From Monocercomonoides exilis (Eukaryota; Preaxostyla; Oxymonadida; Polymastigidae), in NCBI GenBank assembly GCA_001643675.2, contig LSRY02000025.1, forward strand, positions 498,001 through 562,000: a stretch of 64,000 nucleotides of DNA, read 5' to 3'. The translations under genes and the position numbers were made by a program. Position 1 is the stretch's first letter. Each line of letters opens with the position of its first letter. The notes under the pieces are model-generated. The model had not been told where the DNA came from, searched no databases, and worked only from the letters and a program-made list of their open reading frames with translations. This document shows, one piece after another, positions 32,901 through 42,373 of the stretch.

Positions 32901-35900
32901 TTGTGAGCTTGTCCTTGGAGGCATGGCTTCAATCATCACAAGCAGCAGTGTTTGTTGTGGGAGAGGAAGTCGAAGGAAGCCTGCAGATATCATCGTCGCT
33001 TGTGAAGGGAAGCAGTTCAGTTTCGGAGATTGGATACTCTCTTGTTGTTGTGAAGAATGGAAAAGCTGAATTGAATGATTTGGAAGTCGATAGCCTAGCA
33101 TTCAAGGAGCCTATGATTATCTGCGCTCAAATGGGTACAAAAGTCAAAGCAGTAAATCTTGTTTGCTCCGATGTGTTGAACGCTGAATCTAGTCTGATTA
33201 AGGCAGAAAGTGATTCGGAATTGCAGATTAGTGGCTCGAAGTTTGAAAGCACAGGAAGGAACAAAGGGTCTATGATCAATATCAACAAGGCGAGAAGCAG
33301 TATTGTCAATCGAACCATTTTTAGTGGATGCTTGCTTTCAAGTGGAGATGGAGGAGCGATTCAGGGGATAATTGGACAAGGTCAGAAACTTGAAGTTGAA
33401 GGAGGAGAGATGAATGGAGTCTGTGAGAAGGGAAATGGAGGAGGAATGAAGATAGTGATGGAAAAAGATTCTATCTTTTATGTTGGAATCGAAGGATTGG
33501 CGAAGTTGAAAGGATGCCAAGCTGGAATGATTGGAGACAAAGGAGGATATGGAGGAGGGATATGGCTGGATTGTGTGAAATCCACTGGCAACTTTCGGCT
33601 GAAAAATGTTGAATTTGCAGGTTGTGTTGCAAACAAATATGGGAAAAACATGTTTGTAAAGACAGAAAAAATGGGGAATGTTATTGACAGCACAAGGATT
33701 GGATTTGGGCCAGATCTTTTGAAAGAAGATGAGATTGTGGGCACAGAGAAAGAAGATGAAGGATATGTGATCCCTCTGGTGTTATTCTTGCGACAGGATG
33801 TTTCAGAAGTTGCAGTTGGTGGGGCGAATGAAAAAGATTTTTCCCGATGTGGATATGCAGGGCATCCATGTGAAACAGTTCAGTATGGGATTGCACAATG
33901 GAAAAAGGCAAGTGGAATAAGCTTGAAGATTAGTGAATCTGGAATTCTTGGATCAGAACTGTCATTGGCAAGTGGACTAAACACATTCAGAGGAGCTGAT
34001 TCGGAGGCGAGGATGGACGTGAACGAAAACATAACAGTGAATCAGAATGCGATGATTGAAGTGAGCTCAAATTGTTTATTTGAATCTCTTTTTTTGGTTG
34101 TTCCAGAGAGTCTGAATGGAAGAGAATGGCTGATGAAGATGAGCGCTGAAACACTGAACCTCACTAATTGCCAATATTCAGTGAGATCTGCATCCTTTGT
34201 GAGTGTTGGACTTGTGCTTTGTGTTGGAGGAAGGATGGAGATATGTGGAATGTGTGTGAATGAAGTGGAGTATCGATTGCATCCATTGATGATGATTGAA
34301 GAAGAAGCAGTATGCAACATGAATGAAAGTGTTTTGAATGGAGTTATTACGAATGGAGAAGTGAGTGTGATTGAATTGCATTCCTCAGGGATCCTGACAT
34401 TGGCTAAAACAACGATGAGTGGAAAGAAAGATAGAGCATCAGGAGGAGGGATGATCTGCGATGTTAATGGAAATATATTGACAGTTGAGGATTGTTCGTT
34501 TTGTGGTGTCTGTGCGAGCATGCAGAATGGAAGCGCAATAAACGGAAATGTTGGTGATGAAAACAGCGTTATCGTGAGAAACAGCACTTTTGATGATTGC
34601 TCAGCAAATGATGGGTGCGGTGGAGGAATTATGGTGACTTTGAGTGGAGAAGGAATGCTGCGAATTGGGGAGGAAGGGGAAAGAACAGATGTTAAGAAGT
34701 GTAATGCTCGCGATTTGAGCGAAGAAAAAGAAGGAAGAGGATATGGGGGAGGAGTTTTTGTGAGAATTGTGGAAGAAGCATATGATGTGATCTTGCGGAG
34801 TATTTCATTTGGCCAGGGAGAAGAAAGAAATGGGGCAGATGGTGGAGGGAACAATATTTTTGTGGAAGCGAATGAGCTGAAGAAGATCGCTACAGATACT
34901 GTGTTCGATTTTTCGTTTGCCAAGAGCGAAGAAGAAATGCCAAACTTGAAGGATATGATGGGCTTCGAAGGTGGAAACAAGTCGCAAGCAATTCCATTGG
35001 TGCTGCTGTTTCGGAACTTTTCGAGTCCTGCATTTGTTGGAAATGATGGAATAAATGGGAAGTTGTGTGGGTTTTCTGATTATCCGTGTGCAGATGTGTT
35101 GTTTGCTGGAAAGGACATTTTTGGCCAAGGCAGTGCAATAATACGATTGCTTCCTCAATATGAAATCACGAACCAGCTGAAGATAGAAGAGCAAGAGATG
35201 AAGATCGATGTGGAAGAGATTGGAGTGGAGGTTGTGATTGCGAGCAAAGGGAGTATCAATGGAGAAGGATTTATTGAAACGCGTTCAGCAACAACATTTG
35301 GGAAAATGATGTTCAGTGTTCCATGCTCGATGTCAGACAGCAAGAGTGCGCTGTTTGTGTGCTTCAGTTCATCGCTTGTGATGAATAATGTTTCGTTCAT
35401 AGCCAGAACGAACGTTGTCAGTTTCTCGCTTGTGAAAGTTATTGGAGGAGAATCCAGTTTGGTTGGAGTGAAAGTGAGTTACGTGAAATTCAGCACAAAT
35501 AGCTTTTTGGTGATTCAGGGAGATGGGGCAAGTGCTCAATTAAATGGAATGGAATTGGAGGGTGTTCATGGAGAAGATGTTTGTGGGCTTATCCATGTGA
35601 ATTCAGGAGGTTCGGTCAACATTGTGAATTCGAGTGAAAAAGGAACAAACTTGAAAAATGGAGCAGTGCTGTATTTTGATGGTTCGTGTGGAATTCAGCT
35701 GCAGAACAACAGTGTGACTTCAGCGAGAAGAGAGGTTGGGAGTGGAGGAGGAGTTGAGGGGAAGGTTGGGAAAGGGAAAATGGTTGAGGTGAAGGAATGT
35801 GCATTTGAGACAATTGTCTGTGCTGAAGAAGGAGCAAAAGGTGGAGGATTGGTGGTGCATGTGGAGAAAGGAGGAACATTGAAGTTTGAAGGAAACAGTG

Positions 35901-38900
35901 TGAAATTCAATGAGGTGAGTGAATCTGAAGGATTTGGGGGAGGGATGTTTTTGGAGTTTGAGGATACTGATTTGAGCTATTCGATGCAAAAGAACAGATT
36001 TGGTGAGAACAAAGCATTGCTGGGAAGGGACGTGTATGTTGTGTGTAAGGATGTGAGGAGGATGCTGAATGAAATTCTTTGGGAAGGATCGGTGAATGAA
36101 GAAGATGAGAAAGAACGATTTTGGGTGTATGATGGTTCAGTTGATCCAGCGATAAATGTATCGATACTGGTGATATTGTTTCCTGAATCTCCAAAGATAA
36201 TGTTTGTGGATGGATCAAAAGTGAACAAAAAGGAATGTGGGTTTGAAGAAACACCGTGCAAGGATGTTGAATATGCATTTTCATTGATGAATGACTCGCA
36301 CTCGACAATCAGGGTGATTGGAAACACAACTTTGGATGCAGATATCGCAAGAAATTCATCGTTGGCAATTCAGGGAAGAGGCCTCAAAAAACCGGTTATT
36401 GGAGTTGGAGGAGGAGGTCATTTAACATTGGTCAACAGTTCCATTTTCTTGAGCATACGGAGCTTGACATTTGAGCTTCCAGCAACTTTCACAACAGCAG
36501 GCTATGAAGAGTTTCTGAAAATAGAAGGAGGGCAGTGTTTGATAAGTGAGTGTGTGTTTGGGGTTGAGAATGGAATAGAGAGCGGGATTGAAATGGAAAG
36601 CAGTATATGGATTGTGAAAGAAACAGATGGAAAGCTGGAAATCAAGTCAGGGAGTGTTGTTGCAATTGGCTTTCAAATGGGAAAGGGAATTGCTGATGTG
36701 GAAAGAGGAGTGATCAGTTTGTCTGATATGGCAATCAAAGGTGTTTCGATGGAAGGAAAGAGTTTGATTTGCGGAGGTGCTGGAGCAGAAATTGTTTGGA
36801 GCAATGTTAGAGCAAGTGGGTGCAGCATTGAAAGTGGTCATTTGTTGGAAGTGAAAAAGGCAAGAAATGTGGAAATTGCGAATGAAAGCTATTTTGAAGG
36901 GTGGGGGGTGAGTGTGGAGAATGGAGGAATGATGTGGTGTGAACTGGGAGGAGATGATAAGTTGTTGGTGAAAAATTCCACAGTGAGGAATTGGAGCGTT
37001 GATGGTGACGATGGGAAAGGAGGAGGAGTGTATCTTCGCATCGGAAACGATTCAACTGACAACTTCGTGTTTGAAGATTTGTTGTTTTCAGAGAATAGTG
37101 CCCGAGAAGGAAAGGACATGTTTGTGTTTTGCAAGGCATTGAACATAAGTGTGTCTCCCATTCGATTTTGTTTTGTGGCAGAAAATGAAGAAGAAGGAAA
37201 TGGAGCTGATTTATGGGGAAGCGATGAATCACATTATTTTGAGCCAGTCAATTTGAGATTGTTTCTTGTTCAGCTGCATTCAGAATGTGTTTATTTGTCA
37301 GTTGAAGGATATGATGCAATTGGATGTGGGCTGGAAGAGCATGCATGTCAAACACTATGGCAGGGTGTCCAGAACATCAAATCCGGAGAGGATAACTCAG
37401 AGATTGTTATTTTGGAGAAGGCTTGTGTTAAAGATGGAAGTGATGTGTCAGGAATTAGGATTCGATCAGCACAAGATGAGAAACATTCTTCTTTGCTATT
37501 TGAAGAAAATTGTGAGTTCAATGGGGATGGGGCTATTGTGAACAGCAAGAAATCAGAATTTGTCTTTGTCGACTTTATATTTCCGCATTCACGGAGAAAT
37601 GAAGTAAAAGCACTTATTTTGTCTGAATCCACAAATGGTGACATGAAGATGAGTAATTGCATATTTGAATGTTCTCATCAAGATACTGTCGAATTTGTTG
37701 TGTTGGAAATGAATGGAGGAGAAGTGACTTTGGACTGGTGCAGTTTTAAAGGGAAGATGGTTTTCGGTTCTCAACCACTAAAATTGACTGGAACAGTGAG
37801 TATGAATAATTGCTCATTTCAGGCAGTGGCCTCAGCACAAAACGGAAAAGGGGGATTGATAAATGTTATTCTTGAAAATGAAGCAGGACTGCAAGTCAAG
37901 AACTGTACAATTCAAAAATGCGAATGCTTACCCGAAGGTGGCAGAGGAGGCGGATTGTTCATTGATTGCAAGAAGTCCAAAATTGCCAGATCTATCTTGT
38001 TCAGTGCTGTTGTCTTCGAAGCAAACAAAGCAGATGTTGGAGAGAATCTGTTTGTTGAGTCGTTTGATCTGAACAGCACTGTGACAACAGACACCTTTGA
38101 TTTTGACTTTGAACCACTGAAGAACAATGCAAATGGGTTTGTTGGAAGTGACAAGGTGTTCAGCGAAACAGATTTGTTCAGATTTGTTGTGGGATACAGA
38201 AGCGAAAGGATATATGTATCAGATGAAGGGCATGATGTGGCTCGATGTGGTTCAGCTGAAGATCCTTGTCAGAGTTGGTGGAAAGGTGTTAGGCAGATGA
38301 GTGAAGGGACAGATAAGCGTTGGATATTTGTTTTGGGGAGAGTTGAGCTGAATGAGGTGTTTGAGATGACTGATTGCTCGATCGAAGCATGGAATCCTGT
38401 GGAAGATGAGGTATCGAAGGTGAAGATGGTGATTGAAAACGATGTGAATGAGAACAGAAAAGCATGCCTTTGGAACAAAAACACAGCAAGGATTGCTCGA
38501 GTAGAGTTTGAAATGGAAGGGGAATATGATAATGAAGAGAAGGCAGTGATTTTGAGTGAGAATGGGAGCTTGAACCTGGTGAACTGTTCGATTGAAGGAT
38601 TGGCAGAAAAGAGGATTCAGATGCTTGTGTCATTTGTCTGTGTGAGAGAAGGAGTTCTGGAGATAACGAATTTTGATGTTTCGAATTTGAATTGTGAGAG
38701 AAGTCTTCTTGTTGTTTCAGAGAGATGTGAAAGCAGGATCGAGGAGCTTGTAATAAAGGGATTGAGTCTGAACGAAGGAAGTGTGATTGAAGTTGAGGGA
38801 GCAAGCAGGAGCAATCATGAGCAAGCAAAATCAATGAAAAGCAGTCCAACCATTTTGCTGGAGAAATGCCATGTGAAAGATGTGAAGAAAGATGCGGGAG

Positions 38901-41900
38901 GGGCATGTGTGATTGATTCGGGTGCAAATAAGGAAAGTTTGAAGCTTGTGGTGAACAGAAGCATGCTTGATGAATGCCGAAGTTTAAACAGTGAAGAAGG
39001 CGGAGCGATCCTGTTTGTGTTGAAGAGCGAGGGAAGTCTGAGGATTGAAGAGAGCACGCTGAGCCAGTGTGGGTGCTCGACAGCCAAAGGCAGAGGAGGA
39101 GGGATTTATGTGGATGCAGCTGCTTCTGGGGATCTGGACATGCAATTTGTGAAGGATGGATTTGATTCCAATGTTGCGCGTGTTGGGCGGGATTTGTTTG
39201 TGAAGTGTGTGGATATCAAAAAGCAGATCAATGAAACACAATTCAATCTGGATCTGAGAGAAGGATCATACAACAGATACAATGCGATATATGGAATGGA
39301 TGAGACAGAGTTTGTGGATGAGCCGATGAATCTGATCGAGTTCATTGTCACATATCAAAATGATGTTATTTTTGTCACGTCAAACATCTCCAAAGGCAGC
39401 GAGGACTCGAAGAACTGTGGAACGCAAAAGCAGCCATGTGCCACATTGGAGTATGGACTGCAGCATTTGTCATATGAGTTCAACAGCCAGCTCGTGATTA
39501 TCGAAGAAGGGCGAATATCGGCTGAGCTGGAGTTATGCAATGTGACCATTTCATCCCGTTCAGAGCAGCATGCTAAAGTCGGAGTGACTTCAGGAATTCA
39601 TGGATCAGCCGAGAGCCTATTGAGCTGCACAGACAAAGTGCTTTTGACTCGTCTGTTTGTTTTGTTTGAGAGTTCGTTTGCGATGGCTCATGGTTCATTT
39701 CTTCGAAGCGAAGCAGGAGTGGTTCAGATTGTTTCATGTTCATTTTCATGTGAAGAGGCAACAAGAAATGATGAATCAGATTTGTTGTTAATTCTGCTGT
39801 CGGTCACTGGGAATGGAAGCTTATCAATGGAAGAAGTGAGCATTACTCGTTTTTCATTTGTCTGTCAATTTATTGTAGTGGAATCAAATGCTTGCTTGAA
39901 GTGTTCATCTATTTCAATTCAAGATGTGAGTTGCAGAAAGGGATTGATATGTCTGTGCAGTCATAGAAAAGCGACTCTTGAAAAAATGGAAATGAGCAAT
40001 GTTTTGAGCAACGAAGAAGCCACCATTCAAGTGCATTCAAGTGATGCGAATAGAAATGGAGATGAGGAAGAAAGAACTGAGATAGAGATAAGCCAATTGG
40101 TGTGCAAGAATATTAGCGTTCCATTGACTTCCTCAGTCATTGCCTGTGATAGGTTGAAAGACAGCTTTGTGAAAATCGAGAACAGCTCGTTTGCGTCATA
40201 TTCATCGTCTGCTGAAAGAGGAAGTTTGGTGATGATGAGTGCCTGCCGAAATGTGTCAATGAATTTGTGCAGGTTTGGAGTGAATACGCAATCCTTTGAT
40301 GAAACTGTGAATGATGAAGGAAAAGATATATGCGAATGGGATGGATCACTTGTTGATTTGAAGGGAACAGTTACAAGCATGAAAGACACAACCATAGAGA
40401 ATTCAAGCAAAGGAGGTTTGTCAATTTCAGGAGGGCAGATCGTGATTGAAGAAGGAAGGTTCATGAACAACAATCCGATGATAGGGAAATATCCATCAAT
40501 TCGAAGGAATATTGTTTGCAGCGACGATGCGACAGTGAATGTTGTGAGCCTGAAAGGCGGAGATGGGGCGAAAGAAAACAGCTCGTTGTGGATGCTGAAC
40601 AAGGGATGCAAGGTGGAAGGGATGCTGGAAGGGCTGAAGTCTGTGCTGTTTATTCCTGTTCTGGGTTCTGTGAGCATGGCAGAGGAAGGGGCTGTGATGA
40701 GTCTGAGCTTCCGAGGGGCGCTTTTCATTCCGTGCACGCTGGGGTTTGAAATAGTGACAAGAATGGGAAGCACAAAGCTGATCGAGAAGTGGGAGTTTTC
40801 GGAGGGCGATTTTGCATCAGAAACGGAAGTGCACTCGTCGATTTCGTCTGCTATGATCACTTCTTCACCCGATGAGTCGGAAGTGGCAGCAGCAATCATA
40901 TTTGGAGAAAAGAATGCAGAAACGGATCTGTTCCTTCTGAAGAACAAAAGTGAACCCCAAACAAGGGGAGATGGAAAACTTGTTGAAGGAGGAAAAGAAG
41001 GAAAATCCATATGGCCAATAATTGTTGTTGTGATGGCAATTATTCTTTTGATTGTTCTTATTGTTTCGGTGGTATTCATTGTTCGATGGAGAAGGGAAAA
41101 AGAAGTGGCCAAAAAATACAAGGAGATAGTTGATGACACTGTGAGAAAAGATTCGAAGGCATTTGAGATGGTCACGATGGAGATGTCACCAGAAGAGCAA
41201 TGGAAGAGAGCAGAAAGAGAGGCAGAGAAGAAAAATGAAGAGAGAATAAAGAAGAGGGTTTATGAGACGAATATGGAGCATTCAGAATCATCAGAACATT
41301 TGTTGAGTGAGAGTGGTTCAACTGAATACATTCTGGGGAGAGACTCTGACAAGATCCCAGAATGGGCACTGGAAAAGGTTGAGAAAGAAGAAGAAGAGAT
41401 TCGAAACAGAACACCTTCTCCATCCATCTCATCCACTTCAACCGCAGACACTTCAGATACAGATTCAACATTTGTTCAGAGAGAGGACCTGTGCCCAACC
41501 ACGTCGTCGATGTCGAATCTGGTGGATGTGATGGTGTGTTCGTCTCCCCATGAGAAGCTGATTGTGGATCTGAGAGATTCGCTGTTCATGCTGCTGCATG
41601 GGCGGAACGAGAAGAAAGAAATGGCAATTGGATCATTGAAGGAGAGAGAGATGACAGCTGCTCGGATCCTGTTCTGGGTTGCAAATGGGGCGCTTCACTC
41701 CTTTGATGAAATGGAAAATCCGCTCTCTTCCCTTGCCAATCTCAGCCCTCACATTGTGTTATTCTCCGAGCACATGGTCATCTGCATTGTTATGCACTCT
41801 GACTTTTCATCAGATGATTCAGACTCATCATCCATCTCATCATCGACTGTTGCAACATCTGCCAGTGATGATGATGATGATGATAGTGATTCTCTTCCCT

Positions 41901-42373
41901 CATCAGCATTTGAGGATGAAGATGATAATTTCAAAAAAGAGTGTTTGAGGTGGAAGGCGCCTGAGCTGCAGATCAACAAGAACATGGGAGCAACAAAGGA
42001 GTCGGTCTCGTTTTCGATTGGGATGATGCTGTGGGAGTGTCTGACTTTGCAGATCCCGTTTGGGGAGTATGAGGCAGAGGTGGCCGGAAAGAAGATTGTG
42101 AATGGAGAAAGGCCAGATATGACTGCAGTTTGCAACTCTTCTTTTTGTGAGCTGGTCAAATTGACAGTGAGCGAGAAGCAAGGAGCAAGGCCAACACTGA
42201 GCGATCTGAAACGAGAATTCATCCAGAGATTCCCAGCAGGAGCTGTGATCCTCACCATGTCTGATGCAGTCACTTACCAAGAAGGGTCTCAGGAAAATTC
42301 TGAAATGGAGCAGTCTGGATCTTTGGACTCCTCAGAAATAATATTCATCAGCAGCCAAAACACTCCCAGTTGA
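29972..42373 (+). CDS. Giant beta-helix surface protein with pseudokinase tail
   Basis: Intronless, 4,133 aa from ATG 29972; the frame opens slightly earlier, but this ATG gives a clean signal peptide (CSILICVFFAFSNLFAF). The ectodomain has many GGGxxYL/GGAI and N-glycosylation motifs, as in polymorphic-outer-membrane-protein-like right-handed beta-helices. Eight modules of roughly 310-410 aa each carry a CGxxxxxCxT motif (e.g. CGFEDYPCKT, CGYAGHPCET), with first Cys near 556, 900, 1293, 1699, 2089, 2452, 2759 and 3149. A transmembrane helix (WPIIVVVMAIILLIVLIV, near 3680) is followed by RWRREK and MSPEEQW. The tail ends in a kinase C-lobe-like part (RWKAPE, SFSIGMMLWECLTLQIPFGEY, ARPTLSDL). 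There is no HRD or DFG, so it is a pseudokinase. I infer surface recognition or adhesion with signalling. Confidence 0.85.
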   Translation: MWNPYAFRCSILICVFFAFSNLFAFEGQNNSNFPEMSWKKYNPSKLNDDEKNNLFENDYEGNLKNDSVDTQRRKNDSLEKAIISSKLESCIMLANSSIYFHMIAIRAHLSGMPALNAERSILFLSNCLLEVFDKGCYSPICCGQSGVAMNNISAINNENCNAFPCLVSTTTAQEKSKIDVGFVEMASSIFSDIVVSSTSPFVGSELFSQVDVHMCEFMNITARQKPVFAAKSILKQTLQKNVVSGCLFSNCANTFDGVIVGAERGSGFVSMNTTFAETKNSYKDQPFTSPLPSFKSGDIVFVGCTFTNCSSSDRNGGAISVSGLANLNVADCSFFECRSIYISEESTRGGAIYSRAYGDCYLINSTFSKCYVNSSSISFGGAVCIFNNLDIVYGCQFSCCQSSEYCGALNCEYVIMHLCSSSFSNCESVDYGGSVHTYCLKEKSFVTDCSFANSHSQNHSGAISLSIYTNMHILYTYFCFFENNSADSNNGHDIHYWNIDSTKVTSDFIKYSFSLSNKNNRVTTNVDRSEWLPDPNSSPDPILVNSAKFGGDHNDCGGTDDECRTIGFAMNQWVSYKHHSIRLVSERFEETEIEVGGRSVLLKKSDGLDRVNISSHTESGSLFFVEYGSVELELFTLIHSSSISNNSFLFQVTGMFGFVHLDKCVITSDMPDGVFNRPFLSADEGRISLDDCEVKNIVFSDCCLLSTSNCGEICVHGGNITEIVRKEGDGALISKIFKGEESLEWENTTVSGCRCLNGNGGMAALTLVEGSQLSIGKEGLATVMRICVANDGEGNVQNGKGRGGCIYLKLINAADDFVISNPGFENNNALFGKDVYVYSPNLKASVTRERIAYYSSLFTVDEAMGTDEGTPEVVIPLVYCLRERGVRVNVGDNGVDVGVCGFEDYPCKTMQFSLAQQEKVHKLTIASSYSLLECLSLRGDEEYSISGVSGKSEISVVGNGSEQSGVFEVMSDVGISLVSLSLEAWLQSSQAAVFVVGEEVEGSLQISSSLVKGSSSVSEIGYSLVVVKNGKAELNDLEVDSLAFKEPMIICAQMGTKVKAVNLVCSDVLNAESSLIKAESDSELQISGSKFESTGRNKGSMININKARSSIVNRTIFSGCLLSSGDGGAIQGIIGQGQKLEVEGGEMNGVCEKGNGGGMKIVMEKDSIFYVGIEGLAKLKGCQAGMIGDKGGYGGGIWLDCVKSTGNFRLKNVEFAGCVANKYGKNMFVKTEKMGNVIDSTRIGFGPDLLKEDEIVGTEKEDEGYVIPLVLFLRQDVSEVAVGGANEKDFSRCGYAGHPCETVQYGIAQWKKASGISLKISESGILGSELSLASGLNTFRGADSEARMDVNENITVNQNAMIEVSSNCLFESLFLVVPESLNGREWLMKMSAETLNLTNCQYSVRSASFVSVGLVLCVGGRMEICGMCVNEVEYRLHPLMMIEEEAVCNMNESVLNGVITNGEVSVIELHSSGILTLAKTTMSGKKDRASGGGMICDVNGNILTVEDCSFCGVCASMQNGSAINGNVGDENSVIVRNSTFDDCSANDGCGGGIMVTLSGEGMLRIGEEGERTDVKKCNARDLSEEKEGRGYGGGVFVRIVEEAYDVILRSISFGQGEERNGADGGGNNIFVEANELKKIATDTVFDFSFAKSEEEMPNLKDMMGFEGGNKSQAIPLVLLFRNFSSPAFVGNDGINGKLCGFSDYPCADVLFAGKDIFGQGSAIIRLLPQYEITNQLKIEEQEMKIDVEEIGVEVVIASKGSINGEGFIETRSATTFGKMMFSVPCSMSDSKSALFVCFSSSLVMNNVSFIARTNVVSFSLVKVIGGESSLVGVKVSYVKFSTNSFLVIQGDGASAQLNGMELEGVHGEDVCGLIHVNSGGSVNIVNSSEKGTNLKNGAVLYFDGSCGIQLQNNSVTSARREVGSGGGVEGKVGKGKMVEVKECAFETIVCAEEGAKGGGLVVHVEKGGTLKFEGNSVKFNEVSESEGFGGGMFLEFEDTDLSYSMQKNRFGENKALLGRDVYVVCKDVRRMLNEILWEGSVNEEDEKERFWVYDGSVDPAINVSILVILFPESPKIMFVDGSKVNKKECGFEETPCKDVEYAFSLMNDSHSTIRVIGNTTLDADIARNSSLAIQGRGLKKPVIGVGGGGHLTLVNSSIFLSIRSLTFELPATFTTAGYEEFLKIEGGQCLISECVFGVENGIESGIEMESSIWIVKETDGKLEIKSGSVVAIGFQMGKGIADVERGVISLSDMAIKGVSMEGKSLICGGAGAEIVWSNVRASGCSIESGHLLEVKKARNVEIANESYFEGWGVSVENGGMMWCELGGDDKLLVKNSTVRNWSVDGDDGKGGGVYLRIGNDSTDNFVFEDLLFSENSAREGKDMFVFCKALNISVSPIRFCFVAENEEEGNGADLWGSDESHYFEPVNLRLFLVQLHSECVYLSVEGYDAIGCGLEEHACQTLWQGVQNIKSGEDNSEIVILEKACVKDGSDVSGIRIRSAQDEKHSSLLFEENCEFNGDGAIVNSKKSEFVFVDFIFPHSRRNEVKALILSESTNGDMKMSNCIFECSHQDTVEFVVLEMNGGEVTLDWCSFKGKMVFGSQPLKLTGTVSMNNCSFQAVASAQNGKGGLINVILENEAGLQVKNCTIQKCECLPEGGRGGGLFIDCKKSKIARSILFSAVVFEANKADVGENLFVESFDLNSTVTTDTFDFDFEPLKNNANGFVGSDKVFSETDLFRFVVGYRSERIYVSDEGHDVARCGSAEDPCQSWWKGVRQMSEGTDKRWIFVLGRVELNEVFEMTDCSIEAWNPVEDEVSKVKMVIENDVNENRKACLWNKNTARIARVEFEMEGEYDNEEKAVILSENGSLNLVNCSIEGLAEKRIQMLVSFVCVREGVLEITNFDVSNLNCERSLLVVSERCESRIEELVIKGLSLNEGSVIEVEGASRSNHEQAKSMKSSPTILLEKCHVKDVKKDAGGACVIDSGANKESLKLVVNRSMLDECRSLNSEEGGAILFVLKSEGSLRIEESTLSQCGCSTAKGRGGGIYVDAAASGDLDMQFVKDGFDSNVARVGRDLFVKCVDIKKQINETQFNLDLREGSYNRYNAIYGMDETEFVDEPMNLIEFIVTYQNDVIFVTSNISKGSEDSKNCGTQKQPCATLEYGLQHLSYEFNSQLVIIEEGRISAELELCNVTISSRSEQHAKVGVTSGIHGSAESLLSCTDKVLLTRLFVLFESSFAMAHGSFLRSEAGVVQIVSCSFSCEEATRNDESDLLLILLSVTGNGSLSMEEVSITRFSFVCQFIVVESNACLKCSSISIQDVSCRKGLICLCSHRKATLEKMEMSNVLSNEEATIQVHSSDANRNGDEEERTEIEISQLVCKNISVPLTSSVIACDRLKDSFVKIENSSFASYSSSAERGSLVMMSACRNVSMNLCRFGVNTQSFDETVNDEGKDICEWDGSLVDLKGTVTSMKDTTIENSSKGGLSISGGQIVIEEGRFMNNNPMIGKYPSIRRNIVCSDDATVNVVSLKGGDGAKENSSLWMLNKGCKVEGMLEGLKSVLFIPVLGSVSMAEEGAVMSLSFRGALFIPCTLGFEIVTRMGSTKLIEKWEFSEGDFASETEVHSSISSAMITSSPDESEVAAAIIFGEKNAETDLFLLKNKSEPQTRGDGKLVEGGKEGKSIWPIIVVVMAIILLIVLIVSVVFIVRWRREKEVAKKYKEIVDDTVRKDSKAFEMVTMEMSPEEQWKRAEREAEKKNEERIKKRVYETNMEHSESSEHLLSESGSTEYILGRDSDKIPEWALEKVEKEEEEIRNRTPSPSISSTSTADTSDTDSTFVQREDLCPTTSSMSNLVDVMVCSSPHEKLIVDLRDSLFMLLHGRNEKKEMAIGSLKEREMTAARILFWVANGALHSFDEMENPLSSLANLSPHIVLFSEHMVICIVMHSDFSSDDSDSSSISSSTVATSASDDDDDDSDSLPSSAFEDEDDNFKKECLRWKAPELQINKNMGATKESVSFSIGMMLWECLTLQIPFGEYEAEVAGKKIVNGERPDMTAVCNSSFCELVKLTVSEKQGARPTLSDLKREFIQRFPAGAVILTMSDAVTYQEGSQENSEMEQSGSLDSSEIIFISSQNTPS

